34,745 nt of DNA from an uncultured Clostridia bacterium (GCA_934631025.1 CAKTXR010000024.1:1-34745), one strand, 5' to 3'. Positions 7,735-15,281 are shown, counted from the first letter of the stretch. Numbers and translations are program-made. The notes: a model not told the origin generated them from the sequence alone.

Positions 7735-8370
7735 TTATTGCGGCGCGTCCTTCTGCACCAGCGCGCGGAATTCCCCGTCGCGGTCGAACGTGCCGTCCTC
7801 AAAGCCCGGAATTTCCTTGAAGGCCTTGCACAGGCTGAGGCTGAACTCGGTCAGCGTGGCGCTGATTTCCGCGTCGGTGTACGTCTGAGCGCCGGACACG
7901 ATCAGCGCGGCGAGCGAATGCACCACCAGCCACATATCGCGGAAATAGTGATCGGCCGTCTTTTCATCCATGCGGTAGATGCGCTGGATCGACTCGCGCG
8001 TCAGCGTCTGGGCCGTTTTGAGCGCGGCCATGGCGCCGCTCTGGCCGTTTTCGTCCGGCGAGAGGAAGAGCAGGCGATAGAGCGCAGGCTCCTCGCGCGC
8101 AAAGGCGATGTACTTCATGCCCACGCCCAGAAAGGGAATCTCCGCCGTCAGTCCTTCGGCGATGTATTTGCGATAGAGCGTCTCGGCCGAGCGACGCATC
8201 TCGGCGCGCACCTCGTCCATGGAGTTGAAGTAGGTGAATATCGGGCGCGTGGAAACGCTCAGTGCCGCGCCGATGTCGCGCGTCGTCACCGCATTAACGC
8301 CCTTGACCCGTGCGACGTCCAGCGCCGCGTTGACGATTTCTTCCTTTGTAAATTTGACCTTTGGAGGCAT
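7735..8370 (-). CDS. TetR/AcrR-family transcriptional regulator
   Basis: A 211-residue protein starting at the ATG that gives MPPKVKFTKEEIVNAALDVA. Residues 8-55 hold the TetR helix-turn-helix (VTTRDIGAALSVSTRPIFTYF). The C-terminal part is the usual variable helical ligand-binding domain. Many TetR proteins read RxIA then xxxxVSxxTLYxxF; here STRPIFTYF fits a common Clostridia subtype. It has its own strong promoter and terminator, so it is a monocistronic regulator. Targets may be the methyltransferase operon upstream or distant genes; nothing in the sequence decides. Confidence 0.9.
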   Translation of the reverse strand: MPPKVKFTKEEIVNAALDVARVKGVNAVTTRDIGAALSVSTRPIFTYFNSMDEVRAEMRRSAETLYRKYIAEGLTAEIPFLGVGMKYIAFAREEPALYRLLFLSPDENGQSGAMAALKTAQTLTRESIQRIYRMDEKTADHYFRDMWLVVHSLAALIVSGAQTYTDAEISATLTEFSLSLCKAFKEIPGFEDGTFDRDGEFRALVQKDAPQ

Positions 8371-8423
8371 GAAAGCTCGCCCTTTCAAACGATAATGAAC
8401 GATGCGCTTTTGCATCACCTGTT

Positions 8424-8452
8424 ATTTTAACCGTCCAACGCGGCGATGTCAA
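8424..8452 (-). promoter_or_regulatory. Promoter of the tetR-type gene
   Basis: On the minus strand TTGACA (8447-8452), a 17-base spacer and TAAAAT (8424-8429). It lies between the stop of the methyltransferase gene and the TetR start. Confidence 0.82.
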
Positions 8453-8478
8453 CGGACAAATGTGGCAAATTGGCGAAA

Positions 8479-9240
8479 TTATCGGCTGCGCGCGGCCAGC
8501 AGGAATCGGTGAATGCGTCCCTCGATCCGTCCGTTGTCCTCGATCAGGCGCTGGGCGCGGAAGAGCGCGTCCCGACAGCCGTCCACGCTGAAGCCGGGGA
8601 ACTCCCACTCGATGATGCGCGCGAACCACACCAGCGCGCCCACATCGTAAAAGACGATCGGCCGGAAGCACTCCCGCACGTCCAGTATGTCGAAGCCCTG
8701 CGCTTCAAAGGCGCGCGCGGCCTTATCGGCGTACTGCCCGGGGAAGGGCAGGGGAATATCGCCCAGCAGCAGACGCACCAGCTCGCGATCGTTCTCCGCG
8801 CCCACCTGCTGCGTAATAAACAGGCCGCCCTTTTTCAGCGCGCGGCGAATTTCGGCGGCGTTCCAGTCGCCGTGCCGGTTGATGATCATGTCGAGCGACG
8901 CGTCCTCGAAGGGCAGGCTGTCCGCGCCGCCCTCCCGAAAGTCGATCCCCAGCGGCAGCAGGCGCTCGCGGCACAGCTCGGCGTTGGGCGGGTAGGCCTC
9001 GCAGGCCGCCGTGCTGGCGTAGGGGTGTCCCAGCGAGAGCAGGAACTCGCCGCCGCCGGTGTCTATGTCCATAAGGCGCATATCGTCTCTCAGATGGTCG
9101 AGTATGATCTGCCGGTAATCCCACGGGACGTCGGTTTCCTCCGTGTAGCGCCCTGCGATGTGCGAAAAATCCCAGCCGTGGATGTGCGCGCAGTCCTCCT
9201 CGCGCTTCCATTCGGCGATCAGCTTTTCGCGATCGGTCAT
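8479..9240 (-). CDS. SAM-dependent methyltransferase (class I)
   Basis: A 253-residue protein. The start ATG overlaps the stop of the upstream kinase gene in an ATGA, with GGAAGGAGAG eight bases before. The glycine-rich SAM-binding motif is LMDIDTGGGEFLLSLG (about residues 55-70). A later acidic/aromatic strand is LDMIINRHGDW and motif III-like KKGGLFITQQVG follows. This resembles the class I methyltransferases often annotated as type 11 or Tam-like. The substrate is unknown. It is the last gene of a three-gene coupled operon. Confidence 0.85.
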   Translation of the reverse strand: MTDREKLIAEWKREEDCAHIHGWDFSHIAGRYTEETDVPWDYRQIILDHLRDDMRLMDIDTGGGEFLLSLGHPYASTAACEAYPPNAELCRERLLPLGIDFREGGADSLPFEDASLDMIINRHGDWNAAEIRRALKKGGLFITQQVGAENDRELVRLLLGDIPLPFPGQYADKAARAFEAQGFDILDVRECFRPIVFYDVGALVWFARIIEWEFPGFSVDGCRDALFRAQRLIEDNGRIEGRIHRFLLAARSR

Positions 9241-9755
9241 GTGTGCTTCTCTCCTTCCCATATGCGGTTTGCGATGATCTCGGCGATCTGATCGGGCGTG
9301 AGCGCGTCGGTGTCGATCTTTTCGCTGTCCATGCGCTCATAGAGCGGCAGTCGGGCGACGCTGCGCTCGATCACGTCCCGCTCGCGCTTTCCGCTTTGCA
9401 CGTCGGTCTCGAGACGCGCCCTGAGCGTCTTTTCGGAGACCATGAGCGTGAACAGGCGCGCGTTCACGTTCGTCAGATCGAGCCGGCGGAGGATGTTCTC
9501 CGCGATGGCCCTGTCCTGCATGACCCAGCAGAAAACGACGTTCTCCCATGCGCCGCACCGCAGGAAATTGCCCAGCATGGCGCAGATGTTGTCGACGACG
9601 ACGGCCTTCGTCTCCTCGGTGACGGTGAACGGCCGCATATCCCAGCACCAGTCGCCGTCCAGAAAGACGCACGGCTCGAGCCGGCTTTGAAGCGCGCGGC
9701 AGACGGCGGTCTTGCCCGCGCCCATCGTGCCGTTTACAAAGATGAGATTTTTCAT
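9237..9755 (-). CDS. P-loop nucleotide kinase-like ATPase
   Basis: A 172-residue protein with Walker A NGTMGAGKTAVCRAL at residues 8-22 and a short kinase-like architecture (lid-like basic region with RARLETDVQSGKRERDVIERS near 115-135). It resembles small AAA/shikimate- or chloramphenicol-kinase-like P-loop proteins. No specific substrate motif is recognised. It overlaps the genes on both sides by 4 bases, so production is coupled to both neighbours. Confidence 0.8.
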   Translation of the reverse strand: MKNLIFVNGTMGAGKTAVCRALQSRLEPCVFLDGDWCWDMRPFTVTEETKAVVVDNICAMLGNFLRCGAWENVVFCWVMQDRAIAENILRRLDLTNVNARLFTLMVSEKTLRARLETDVQSGKRERDVIERSVARLPLYERMDSEKIDTDALTPDQIAEIIANRIWEGEKHT

Positions 9756-10144
9756 GGCTGCTTCTCCGGCGCATCTGCCTTGACGCGCGCGCCGCTTTCG
9801 TCCGTCAGGTAAACGTCGATGCTGCCCGCCGCGTCTTTGTAGTCGGCGGTCAGCGTGTATTCGCCCGCCGAATAGGCTGTGACGGCGTAGTTATAGGACT
9901 TGTCGAACGTCTCGTCCAGCAGAAACGCGCCGGTATCGTCCGTGACGGTGAGATGAATGCTTCCCGCGCGCAGCTTCACGTCGGCATGGAACGCATAGCC
10001 CTCGGGCACGGCGTAGACGGCGGTTTCCGTTTTCGTGACGCGCTGCGGCAGCGCCAGCGCGAGTATGAGCGCGACGGCTGCCAGCGGCAGTATGACGCGC
10101 GGGGCGAGGAACAGAAGCCAGCTCTTATCGGACGGCTTTTTCAT
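9752..10144 (-). CDS. Small membrane-anchored protein with extracellular beta-rich domain, function unknown
   Basis: A 130-residue protein not recognised as a named family. A positively charged N-terminus (MKKPSDKSW) precedes one hydrophobic segment (about residues 9-33), then a hydrophilic domain with alternating strand-like stretches (IHLTVTDDTGAFLL, YNYAVTAYSAGEYTLTADY). This suggests a membrane anchor with an external beta-sandwich. GGAAGGGAG lies 11 bases before the ATG. It is the first gene of the coupled trio with the kinase and methyltransferase, which is an unusual partnership for an exported protein. Confidence 0.72.
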   Translation of the reverse strand: MKKPSDKSWLLFLAPRVILPLAAVALILALALPQRVTKTETAVYAVPEGYAFHADVKLRAGSIHLTVTDDTGAFLLDETFDKSYNYAVTAYSAGEYTLTADYKDAAGSIDVYLTDESGARVKADAPEKQP

Positions 10145-10181
10145 GGCGGTAAAATCTCCCTTCCGAGATTGATTTTTCTAT

Positions 10182-10190
10182 AGTATAGCA
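10182..10190 (-). promoter_or_regulatory. Extended -10 promoter for the membrane-protein/kinase/methyltransferase operon
   Basis: Minus strand TGCTATACT, an extended -10 hexamer, 38 bases before the first start codon. I see no good -35 at the usual distance, consistent with an extended -10 promoter. Confidence 0.5.
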
Positions 10191-10249
10191 TATTCGAACG
10201 CGCGCCGCGACAAAACGGGCGCTTTTTTACGGATTTTAAACATCATCTG

Positions 10250-10278
10250 TTGCACATCACGGGAAATCGTGCTATAGT
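10250..10278 (+). promoter_or_regulatory. Promoter of the flavodoxin-like membrane protein gene
   Basis: TTGCAC at 10250-10255, a 17-base spacer and TATAGT at 10273-10278. The spacer carries a small dyad, ATCACGGGAAATCGTG. Confidence 0.72.
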
Positions 10279-10313
10279 AAGCGAAGAAATTGACAAAAAG
10301 GAGCGATAAAAGC

Positions 10314-11213
10314 GTGAGATACGAACGGGCGCGGAAGGCGCTGATTTTCTGGACGGTGTTTATCGGGCTGGGCGCGGTGGGCGGCGCGGCCTGTATGCTG
10401 ATCGACCCGACCGGCGGTATTATGGGCATGGACGCGATGCTGCCGTATTTTCAGAAGCTGCCCTTTGCGGATAAGGTGTTTCAGGATTTCCGGTTCTCGG
10501 GCTGGGCGCTGCTCATCGTCAACGGGCTGACCAACCTGACGGCGGCGGGGCTGCTGCTGGCGAGAAAGCGCGCGGGCGCGGTCTGCGGCGGCGTTTTCGG
10601 CGTGACGCTGATGCTGTGGATCTGCATACAGTTTTATATGTTTCCGCTCAATTTCATGTCGACCGCCTTTTTCATATTCGGTCTGGCGCAGGCGGCGACC
10701 GGCTGGGCGGCGGTGGTGTTCGAGCGGCAGGCGCGCTTTGACGACGGCGCGAGGGACTGCGCGCACATCGGCGAGAATCCGCGCCGGCTGGTGGTCTATT
10801 TTTCGCGCATGGGCTATGTCCGGCGGCAGGCGCTCCTCGAGTCTGACCGCACCGGCGCGCAGCTGTACGAAATCAGATCGACCGAGCGCACGGAGGGCAC
10901 GCCCGGCTTCTGGTGGTGCGGGCGATACGGCATACACCGCTGGGATATGCCCATCGAGCCGATCGGCGTTGATCTGACGGCGTACGATCACGTCACGATC
11001 TGTTCGCCCATCTGGGTGTTTGCGCTTTCCGCGCCTGTGCGCGCGTTCTGCCGCCAGGCGAAGGGGAAGATTCGCGAGGTCGACTACATACTCGTCCATC
11101 ACACGAGCGGCCGCTATGAAAACGCCGCGGACGAGATGGACGCGCTGCTTGGTTTGCGGCGCACGGGCTTTAAGACCATCCGCTGCGTCACGGGGCGCTA
11201 TCGTGAAAAATGA
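10314..11213 (+). CDS. Four-helix membrane protein with C-terminal flavodoxin-like domain
   Basis: A 299-residue protein starting at GTG 10314, ten bases after AAGGAG. The first ~145 residues hold about four membrane segments (ALIFWTVFIGLGAVGGAACM, WALLIVNGLTNLTAAGLLLA, GVFGVTLMLWICIQFYMF, STAFFIFGLAQAATGWAAVV). From about residue 158 the sequence turns flavodoxin-like: RRLVVYFSRMGYVRRQAL at the FMN phosphate-loop position, and TICSPIWVFALSAPVRAF at the second loop. The phosphate loop is degenerate, because the usual S/T-x-T-G-N-T pattern is replaced by SRMGYV, so FMN binding is uncertain. It may be a membrane electron carrier or a scaffold. It is divergent from the small exported-protein operon. 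Confidence 0.78.
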   Translation: MRYERARKALIFWTVFIGLGAVGGAACMLIDPTGGIMGMDAMLPYFQKLPFADKVFQDFRFSGWALLIVNGLTNLTAAGLLLARKRAGAVCGGVFGVTLMLWICIQFYMFPLNFMSTAFFIFGLAQAATGWAAVVFERQARFDDGARDCAHIGENPRRLVVYFSRMGYVRRQALLESDRTGAQLYEIRSTERTEGTPGFWWCGRYGIHRWDMPIEPIGVDLTAYDHVTICSPIWVFALSAPVRAFCRQAKGKIREVDYILVHHTSGRYENAADEMDALLGLRRTGFKTIRCVTGRYREK

Positions 11214-11233
11214 CAGGACGATGGGGCGGGCCG

Positions 11234-11253
11234 CGGGGTTCGCTCCGTTTTTT
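11234..11253 (+). terminator. Short intrinsic terminator with TTCG loop
   Basis: CGGGG-TTCG-CTCCG followed by TTTTTT, 20 bases after the stop codon of the flavodoxin-like gene. Confidence 0.72.
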
Positions 11254-11490
11254 ATTGGCGCGCGCTGAGAAGTGGATGCCGCCAGTGGAGAAGCGCGGCC
11301 ATATCCGCTGTTTCCGGATGAAATCTTTCCCTAAAGAGAAAAATACGGATGCGTGACAATGCGTAAAAAGCGGCGGGATTGGAAGGACGATGACGGCTCT
11401 TTTTAATGAGAAAGCAGAGTCATGCCATGGCCTCGGGGAAAAGCTGGTGAAAGCTCCTCCTTTTGGCAGAGGAATGCAGCTGTTTTTCTG
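11254..11490. other. Intergenic stretch without recognised genes
   Basis: About 240 bases with no convincing coding frame. The DNA is less GC-rich than its neighbours. I see no known RNA motif. Frames that run into the polymerase gene lack ribosome binding sites. Confidence 0.5.
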
Positions 11491-11532
11491 CGAACATTTT
11501 TTCTTGTCATTGATCGCGAAATGTGCTATACT
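11491..11532 (+). promoter_or_regulatory. Promoter of the Y-family polymerase gene, with a possible degraded SOS box
   Basis: TTGTCA at 11504-11509, a 17-base spacer and TATACT at 11527-11532. Directly upstream, CGAACATTTTTTCT (11491-11504) has a perfect left half of the Firmicutes LexA box (CGAAC-N4-GTTCG) but a poor right half. LexA control is possible but not shown. Confidence 0.65.
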
Positions 11533-11563
11533 GTTTATGGAAACAGAGAGGGGAGGGAGCGGC

Positions 11564-12832
11564 ATGGATGCGTCGCGGCTGATTTTCCATTGCGACTGCA
11601 ACAATTTTTTCGCGTCCTGCGAGTGTCTGGATCATCCGGAGCTGAAGAATATGCCCATGGCCGTGGCGGGCGATCCGCAGGACAGGCACGGCGTCGTCGT
11701 GGCCAAAAACGAGCTGGCCAAGCGCGCGGGCGTGAAAACCACCGACACCGTGTGGGCGGCGAAGCGCAAGTGCCCCGGCATTGTGTTCGTGCCGCCGCGG
11801 CATAAGCTGTACGCGCAGATTTCGCGCGCGGTCAACGCGATCTATCTCTCCTATACCGACTATGTGGAGCCGGCCTCGATCGACGAGAGCTTTCTCGATC
11901 TCACCGGCTGCCTGAGCTATTACGGCATGACCGCCGGCGAGCTGGCCGACGAACTGCGCCGCCGCGTGCGCGAGGAAATCGGCGTGACGATCTCCGTGGG
12001 CGTGTCGTTCAACAAGACGTTCGCCAAGATGGGCAGCGACTATAAAAAGCCGGACGCGACCACGATCATCACGCCGGAGAACTACCGCGCGCTGCTCTGG
12101 CCGCTGCCGGTGTCCGAGATGCTGTTCGTTGGCAGATCGTCGGCGGCGCGGCTGGCCGAGAAGGGGATCGACACCATCGGCGCGCTGGCCGCGCAGCCCG
12201 AAAAGCGGCTGATCGAGTGGATGGGCAAGAGCGGCGCGGCGCTGTGGCGCGCCTGCAACGGGCTGGACGACGCGCCCGTTCACCTCTACACCGACCGCGC
12301 GGAGAGTAAGAACATCAGCCGCGGCATGACGTTCCGGCGCGATCTCGTCAGCGAGGACGAGGTGCGGCTGGGCGTGAGCCGGCTCTCCGAAAAGGTGGCC
12401 GAGCAGCTGCGGCGCGAGGGGCTGCGCGGCGGCGTGGTGCAGGTGCATATCCGAACGCCGCAGCTCAATAACCTCTCGCGGCAGGCGACGCTGCCCTACG
12501 GCGTGTGTACGCAGCGCGATATTGCCGACGGCGCGATGGCGCTTCTGCACGCGCACTGGCGCATCGGGCCGGACAATCCGATCCGCGCCATCACCGTGGG
12601 CGTGAGCGCCCTCACGCGCATGGGCGAAAGGCCGGAGCAGATCAGTCTGTTCGATCTGGAGAGCGCGCAGGACGCGCATTCCTATGCCGCGCGCGAAAAG
12701 CGGGAAAGGCTCGAGAGCGCCGTGGACAAAATCCGCTTAAAGCACGGCGGCGGCGCGGTGATCCATGGCTGCCGAAAGGCCGCGGACATCGGGCTGAACG
12801 CGGGGGAGCGCGGCGGCGAGGAGGACGAATGA
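11564..12832 (+). CDS. dinB: Y-family DNA polymerase (DinB/UvrX-like, Pol IV group)
   Basis: A 422-residue protein with GGGAGGGAG five bases before the chosen ATG. The catalytic site is visible: Asp11 in HCDCNNFFASCE, and SIDESFLDLTG with Asp107/Glu108. The thumb, little-finger and DNA-binding regions follow (SKNISRGMTFRRDL near 245). A QISLF pentapeptide at residues 359-363 fits the beta-clamp-binding consensus. It performs error-prone lesion bypass at stalled forks. The length, and CNNFFASCE where E. coli Pol IV has a D-x-D-x-F-F-A form, fit the UvrX/YqjW branch of Firmicutes. The upstream sequence contains a possible LexA half site. Confidence 0.9.
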   Translation: MDASRLIFHCDCNNFFASCECLDHPELKNMPMAVAGDPQDRHGVVVAKNELAKRAGVKTTDTVWAAKRKCPGIVFVPPRHKLYAQISRAVNAIYLSYTDYVEPASIDESFLDLTGCLSYYGMTAGELADELRRRVREEIGVTISVGVSFNKTFAKMGSDYKKPDATTIITPENYRALLWPLPVSEMLFVGRSSAARLAEKGIDTIGALAAQPEKRLIEWMGKSGAALWRACNGLDDAPVHLYTDRAESKNISRGMTFRRDLVSEDEVRLGVSRLSEKVAEQLRREGLRGGVVQVHIRTPQLNNLSRQATLPYGVCTQRDIADGAMALLHAHWRIGPDNPIRAITVGVSALTRMGERPEQISLFDLESAQDAHSYAAREKRERLESAVDKIRLKHGGGAVIHGCRKAADIGLNAGERGGEEDE

Positions 12833-12994
12833 TGGAGAAAGGGCGGGGCGGGAACGCGGTCGGATAATGAAATAAGCGGCGATGACGCGGCCTTCGCGCG
12901 GGTTGAGGAGGTGCGCCGCCTGACGCGGGAACGTGAAGGCCGGAGCGCGCTTCGAAAGTCCGTTGAACCATTGTCTCGGCGGCATTTGCAATAG
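12833..12994 (+). pseudogene. Possible frameshifted small ORF downstream of the polymerase gene
   Basis: Directly after the polymerase TGA, the overlapping ATGATG opens a frame of only 12 codons (MMEKGRGGNAVG, then stop). The polymerase's own frame, past its TGA, is then open for 53 codons and encodes a charged, helix-like stretch (RVEEVRRLTREREGRSALRK), ending in TAG at 12992-12994. One single-base shift would join the two into a small protein of about 55 residues. UvrX-type polymerases often have a small partner gene directly downstream, which makes a decayed or frameshifted partner plausible. No homology is claimed. Confidence 0.3.
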
Positions 12995-13053
12995 CTCTTT
13001 GAGCTGGCATTGAGCTGTCGGAAGTCTCTTCGGGAACGCATCGAACGCCTGGG

Positions 13054-13075
13054 AAAGCTGCTTCGAGCGCTTTTT
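13054..13075 (+). terminator. Weak terminator-like hairpin
   Basis: AAAGC-TGCTTCGAGC-GCTTT with one bulge, followed by TTTTT in total. It is placed between the polymerase region and the next promoter. Confidence 0.4.
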
Positions 13076-13087
13076 CGCGGATTGCTC

Positions 13088-13116
13088 TTGACAGACGGGC
13101 TGAAAGCGATTATAAT
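13088..13116 (+). promoter_or_regulatory. Perfect consensus sigma-A promoter upstream of the rsgA leader
   Basis: TTGACA at 13088-13093, exactly 17 bases, TATAAT at 13111-13116. No other promoter seen in this window matches the consensus in both hexamers with optimal spacing. Confidence 0.85.
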
Positions 13117-13148
13117 CAGACTATCTTTTCAAACGAAAGGGGTTGGGC

Positions 13149-13184
13149 ATGATGACTGTTGATTTTGAGGGAACGACCGCCTGA
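13149..13184 (+). CDS. Possible 11-residue leader peptide
   Basis: ATG ATG ... TGA encodes MMTVDFEGTTA. AAAGGGG lies six bases upstream and the consensus promoter 33 bases upstream. It is too short to judge by coding statistics. Its position in the leader, ahead of the stem-loops, is what makes it worth listing. Confidence 0.3.
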   Translation: MMTVDFEGTTA

Positions 13185-13376
13185 CAACTGCACACGCGGC
13201 CAGATCGCAGAGGGCGCGCCCTGATGAGGGCGGGCTTTGATCGCGTATGGCCGAGAACAGACCTTTCGCTTTGTCCGATATTGATGAGACGCGTCTGCCG
13301 GTTCTGCGCGCCCCTGTTTTCTGCGTTGATTTGCGCGGGAGAGGGGCGGCCGGTGTGGCGATTGAGCGTCCTTTTC

Positions 13377-13411
13377 AGCGGAGCATACCGAATGGGTGTG
13401 TTCCGCTTTTT
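13377..13411 (+). terminator. Intrinsic terminator inside the rsgA upstream region
   Basis: AGCGGAGCATACC pairs along all 13 positions with GGTGTGTTCCGCT (two G-U pairs), loop GAATG, then TTTTT. It lies 237 bases before the rsgA start, and no complete protein gene precedes it after the promoter. Confidence 0.8.
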
Positions 13412-13648
13412 GTGTGTCCTTTTGAATCGTCGGGCGGTCGCCGGTCACGTCATGAAAAAGCCGCGCAAGCGCCCCATAAATAAGCACGGCGCGCGGAGAG
13501 ACGAGCTGGTTTGGACAGCATGACCGCCGCGTTTGTCCGCAGCGCCGGACGAAAAGCACCGCGCCCCGCCGAAAATCCGCCGCAGGAGAACGAACGCCCT
13601 GCGTTGAGCAGCCCGGCGGCGCGCTTAGACGATCAGGAGGACAAGGCA

Positions 13649-14674
13649 TTGAATCATCAAATCGATATAAACTGTGAACAGAATACTCGGAACAGCACGA
13701 CTCGGCGCGCGCGCGTGACCGCCGTGCACCGCGAGCGATACGCGCTCTCGCTGGACGGGAGCACGATCTACGGCCGGCTCAAGACGGCGGCCTGGCGCGA
13801 GAGCGGCGCGCTCTATCCCACCGTGGGCGACTGGGCGGAGATCACGCCCAATCCGCAGGGCGACGCGCTCATCATAGCGCTCGAACCGCGCAGGACGCTC
13901 TTTCGGCGCAGCGACGGCTTCGGCAAGCGCGGCGTGCAGGCGGTGGCGGCGAATTTTGAGAGCGTGTTCATCGTCACGTCGTTGAACCGCGATTTCGAGT
14001 TGCGCCGCATCGAGCGCTATCTCGCATTGACGCTTGAAAGCGGCGCGCAGCCGGTGGTCGTGCTCACGAAGGCCGATCTCTGCCCGGATCCCGCGCCGTA
14101 TATCGAGGAAGTGCGTGCGCTGAAGGCCGATCTGCCGGTCTATGCGGTCAGCGCGGCCACGGGGCAGGGGCTGGACGCGCTTATGCCGTATCTTCAGCCG
14201 GGCATGACGGCGGCGCTGCTCGGTTCCTCGGGCGTGGGAAAATCGACGCTCACCAACGCGCTTCTGGGCGAAAAAGCCATGGACACCGGTGCGATCCGCG
14301 AGGACGACGACCGCGGCCGCCACACGACGACCTGCCGTCAGCTGCTCGCGCTGCCCGGCGGCGCGTTCCTGATCGACACGCCCGGTATGCGCGAGTTGGG
14401 CGTCTGGGACGCGGACGAGGGCGTGCGCGAGACGTTCGGCGATCTGGTCGCGCTGGCGGGGCAGTGCCGCTTCCGCGATTGCAGCCACACCTGCGAGCCG
14501 GGCTGCGCCGTGCGCGCGGCGGTCGAGCGCGGCGAAATTGACGAAAAGCGCGTGCGCAACTGGCTGAACGTCGGGCATGAGTCGCACGTCACCGCCGAAC
14601 TGGCGCGCCGCCGCGCAAAGCTGGCGCTGCGGAAGCAGTCGAAGGCGCAGCACAGCTCGGGGCACAAGGGATAG
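13649..14674 (+). CDS. rsgA: Ribosome small subunit-dependent GTPase A
   Basis: A 341-residue protein. The start is a TTG at 13649, eight bases after a perfect AGGAGG; an upstream in-frame ATG has no ribosome site. An OB-fold domain (about residues 25-85) precedes a circularly permuted GTPase domain in the order G4 (VVLTKADLC, near 138), G5 (VSAATGQG), G1 (GSSGVGKST, near 192), switch (GRHTTT), G3 (IDTPGMRELG). A zinc finger follows (CRFRDC-SHTCEPGC, near 272-285). This order is diagnostic of RsgA/YjeQ, which releases assembly factors and matures the 30S subunit decoding centre. A short N-terminal extension of about 20 residues precedes the OB fold. It may be controlled by the leader upstream. 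Confidence 0.95.
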   Translation: MNHQIDINCEQNTRNSTTRRARVTAVHRERYALSLDGSTIYGRLKTAAWRESGALYPTVGDWAEITPNPQGDALIIALEPRRTLFRRSDGFGKRGVQAVAANFESVFIVTSLNRDFELRRIERYLALTLESGAQPVVVLTKADLCPDPAPYIEEVRALKADLPVYAVSAATGQGLDALMPYLQPGMTAALLGSSGVGKSTLTNALLGEKAMDTGAIREDDDRGRHTTTCRQLLALPGGAFLIDTPGMRELGVWDADEGVRETFGDLVALAGQCRFRDCSHTCEPGCAVRAAVERGEIDEKRVRNWLNVGHESHVTAELARRRAKLALRKQSKAQHSSGHKG

Positions 14675-14683
14675 GAGAATGCG

Positions 14684-14736
14684 CCGCGTGATTTCGGCGT
14701 TTCGGCGTTCGGAAGCCCTGAAATAGCGCGGTTTTT
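14684..14736 (+). terminator. Intrinsic terminator of rsgA
   Basis: CCGCGTGATTTC pairs with GAAATAGCGCGG (one mismatch) around a larger loop, then TTTTT. It starts nine bases after the stop. Confidence 0.78.
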
Positions 14737-14803
14737 CTCGTTCTTGAGATGCACGCATGAATAACGCACGTTTGGATGCTGAAAATCGGGAAAGGACATA
14801 AGC

Positions 14804-14840
14804 AATCGCCCCGCCGTGAAAAGAACGCGGCGGGGCGATT
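14804..14840. terminator. 13-bp GC-rich hairpin between convergent rsgA and cdd
   Basis: AATCGCCCCGCCG pairs perfectly with CGGCGGGGCGATT over an 11-base loop. It lacks a clear T run on either strand, so it may be an RNA 3'-end stabiliser or a weak bidirectional terminator. Confidence 0.6.
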
Positions 14841-14888
14841 CTGTATTTTGGACTGTCAGGGGGAAGGATGCGTATTCGATGGTTGGCG

Positions 14889-15281
14889 TTATATCCACCA
14901 TTGCGGGGTCAGCTTGCCCAGCGTCACGACGCGATTCTGCGCGCAGTCCATCATGATCTCGACGTCGCGGTAGCCGTCCGGCATGAGCTGAGCTATGAAC
15001 TCCCGACACGCGCCGCAGGGCGGCACGGCGCTGCCGTCGCGGTCGACCGCAATGGCGCGGCGGATTGCGTCCTCGCCGTTCGTGATCATGTTGAACAGCG
15101 CGTTTCGCTCCGCGCATACGCCCAGCGTGCAGGCCGTGTCGACGCACACGCCCACATAGATTCTGCCGGACGCGGACTCGACCGCCGCCGCCACGCCGCC
15201 CGCTTCCATGAGCCGTGAAACCTCGCGCGGCCGGATGACGGCCATGGCCGCTTTGTGAAGCTCTTCCCAGATTTTTTCCAT
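14889..15281 (-). CDS. cdd: Cytidine deaminase
   Basis: A 130-residue protein, the usual size for tetrameric cytidine deaminases. The ATG lies nine bases after AGGAGG. The zinc site is complete: CAERNA with Cys56 and catalytic Glu58, and PPCGACREF with Cys89 and Cys92. It deaminates cytidine and deoxycytidine to uridine forms in pyrimidine salvage. A blasticidin-S-deaminase-like member is possible but less likely. A 200-nt leader separates it from its promoter. Confidence 0.88.
   Translation of the reverse strand: MEKIWEELHKAAMAVIRPREVSRLMEAGGVAAAVESASGRIYVGVCVDTACTLGVCAERNALFNMITNGEDAIRRAIAVDRDGSAVPPCGACREFIAQLMPDGYRDVEIMMDCAQNRVVTLGKLTPQWWI

Larger units (their letters stand above)
13122..13411 (+). 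ncRNA. Candidate structured leader RNA or small RNA of about 290 nt upstream of rsgA
   Basis: A consensus promoter fixes the 5' end near 13122, and a strong intrinsic hairpin fixes a 3' end at 13411. Inside lie a nested structure, CGGCCA (13197-13202) with TGGCCG (13248-13253), enclosing CGCCCT-GATG-AGGGCG (13217-13232), and an 11-codon ORF. I do not recognise a Rfam family: it lacks the RNase P, tmRNA, 6S, T-box and common riboswitch signatures I can recall. It could be a stand-alone small RNA, or a regulated leader whose terminator must be bypassed to express rsgA 240 nt further on. Confidence 0.5.

Noticed and set aside
13166..13180. A sequence resembling the T-box core (AGGGAACGACCGCC)
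   Set aside because: The tRNA-pairing TGG part is missing, and the terminator is more than 200 nt downstream instead of adjacent.
13452..13523. A 23-residue basic peptide frame (MKKPRKRPINKHGARRDELV) upstream of rsgA
   Set aside because: No ribosome binding site precedes it, and basic peptides arise easily by chance in this GC-rich DNA.
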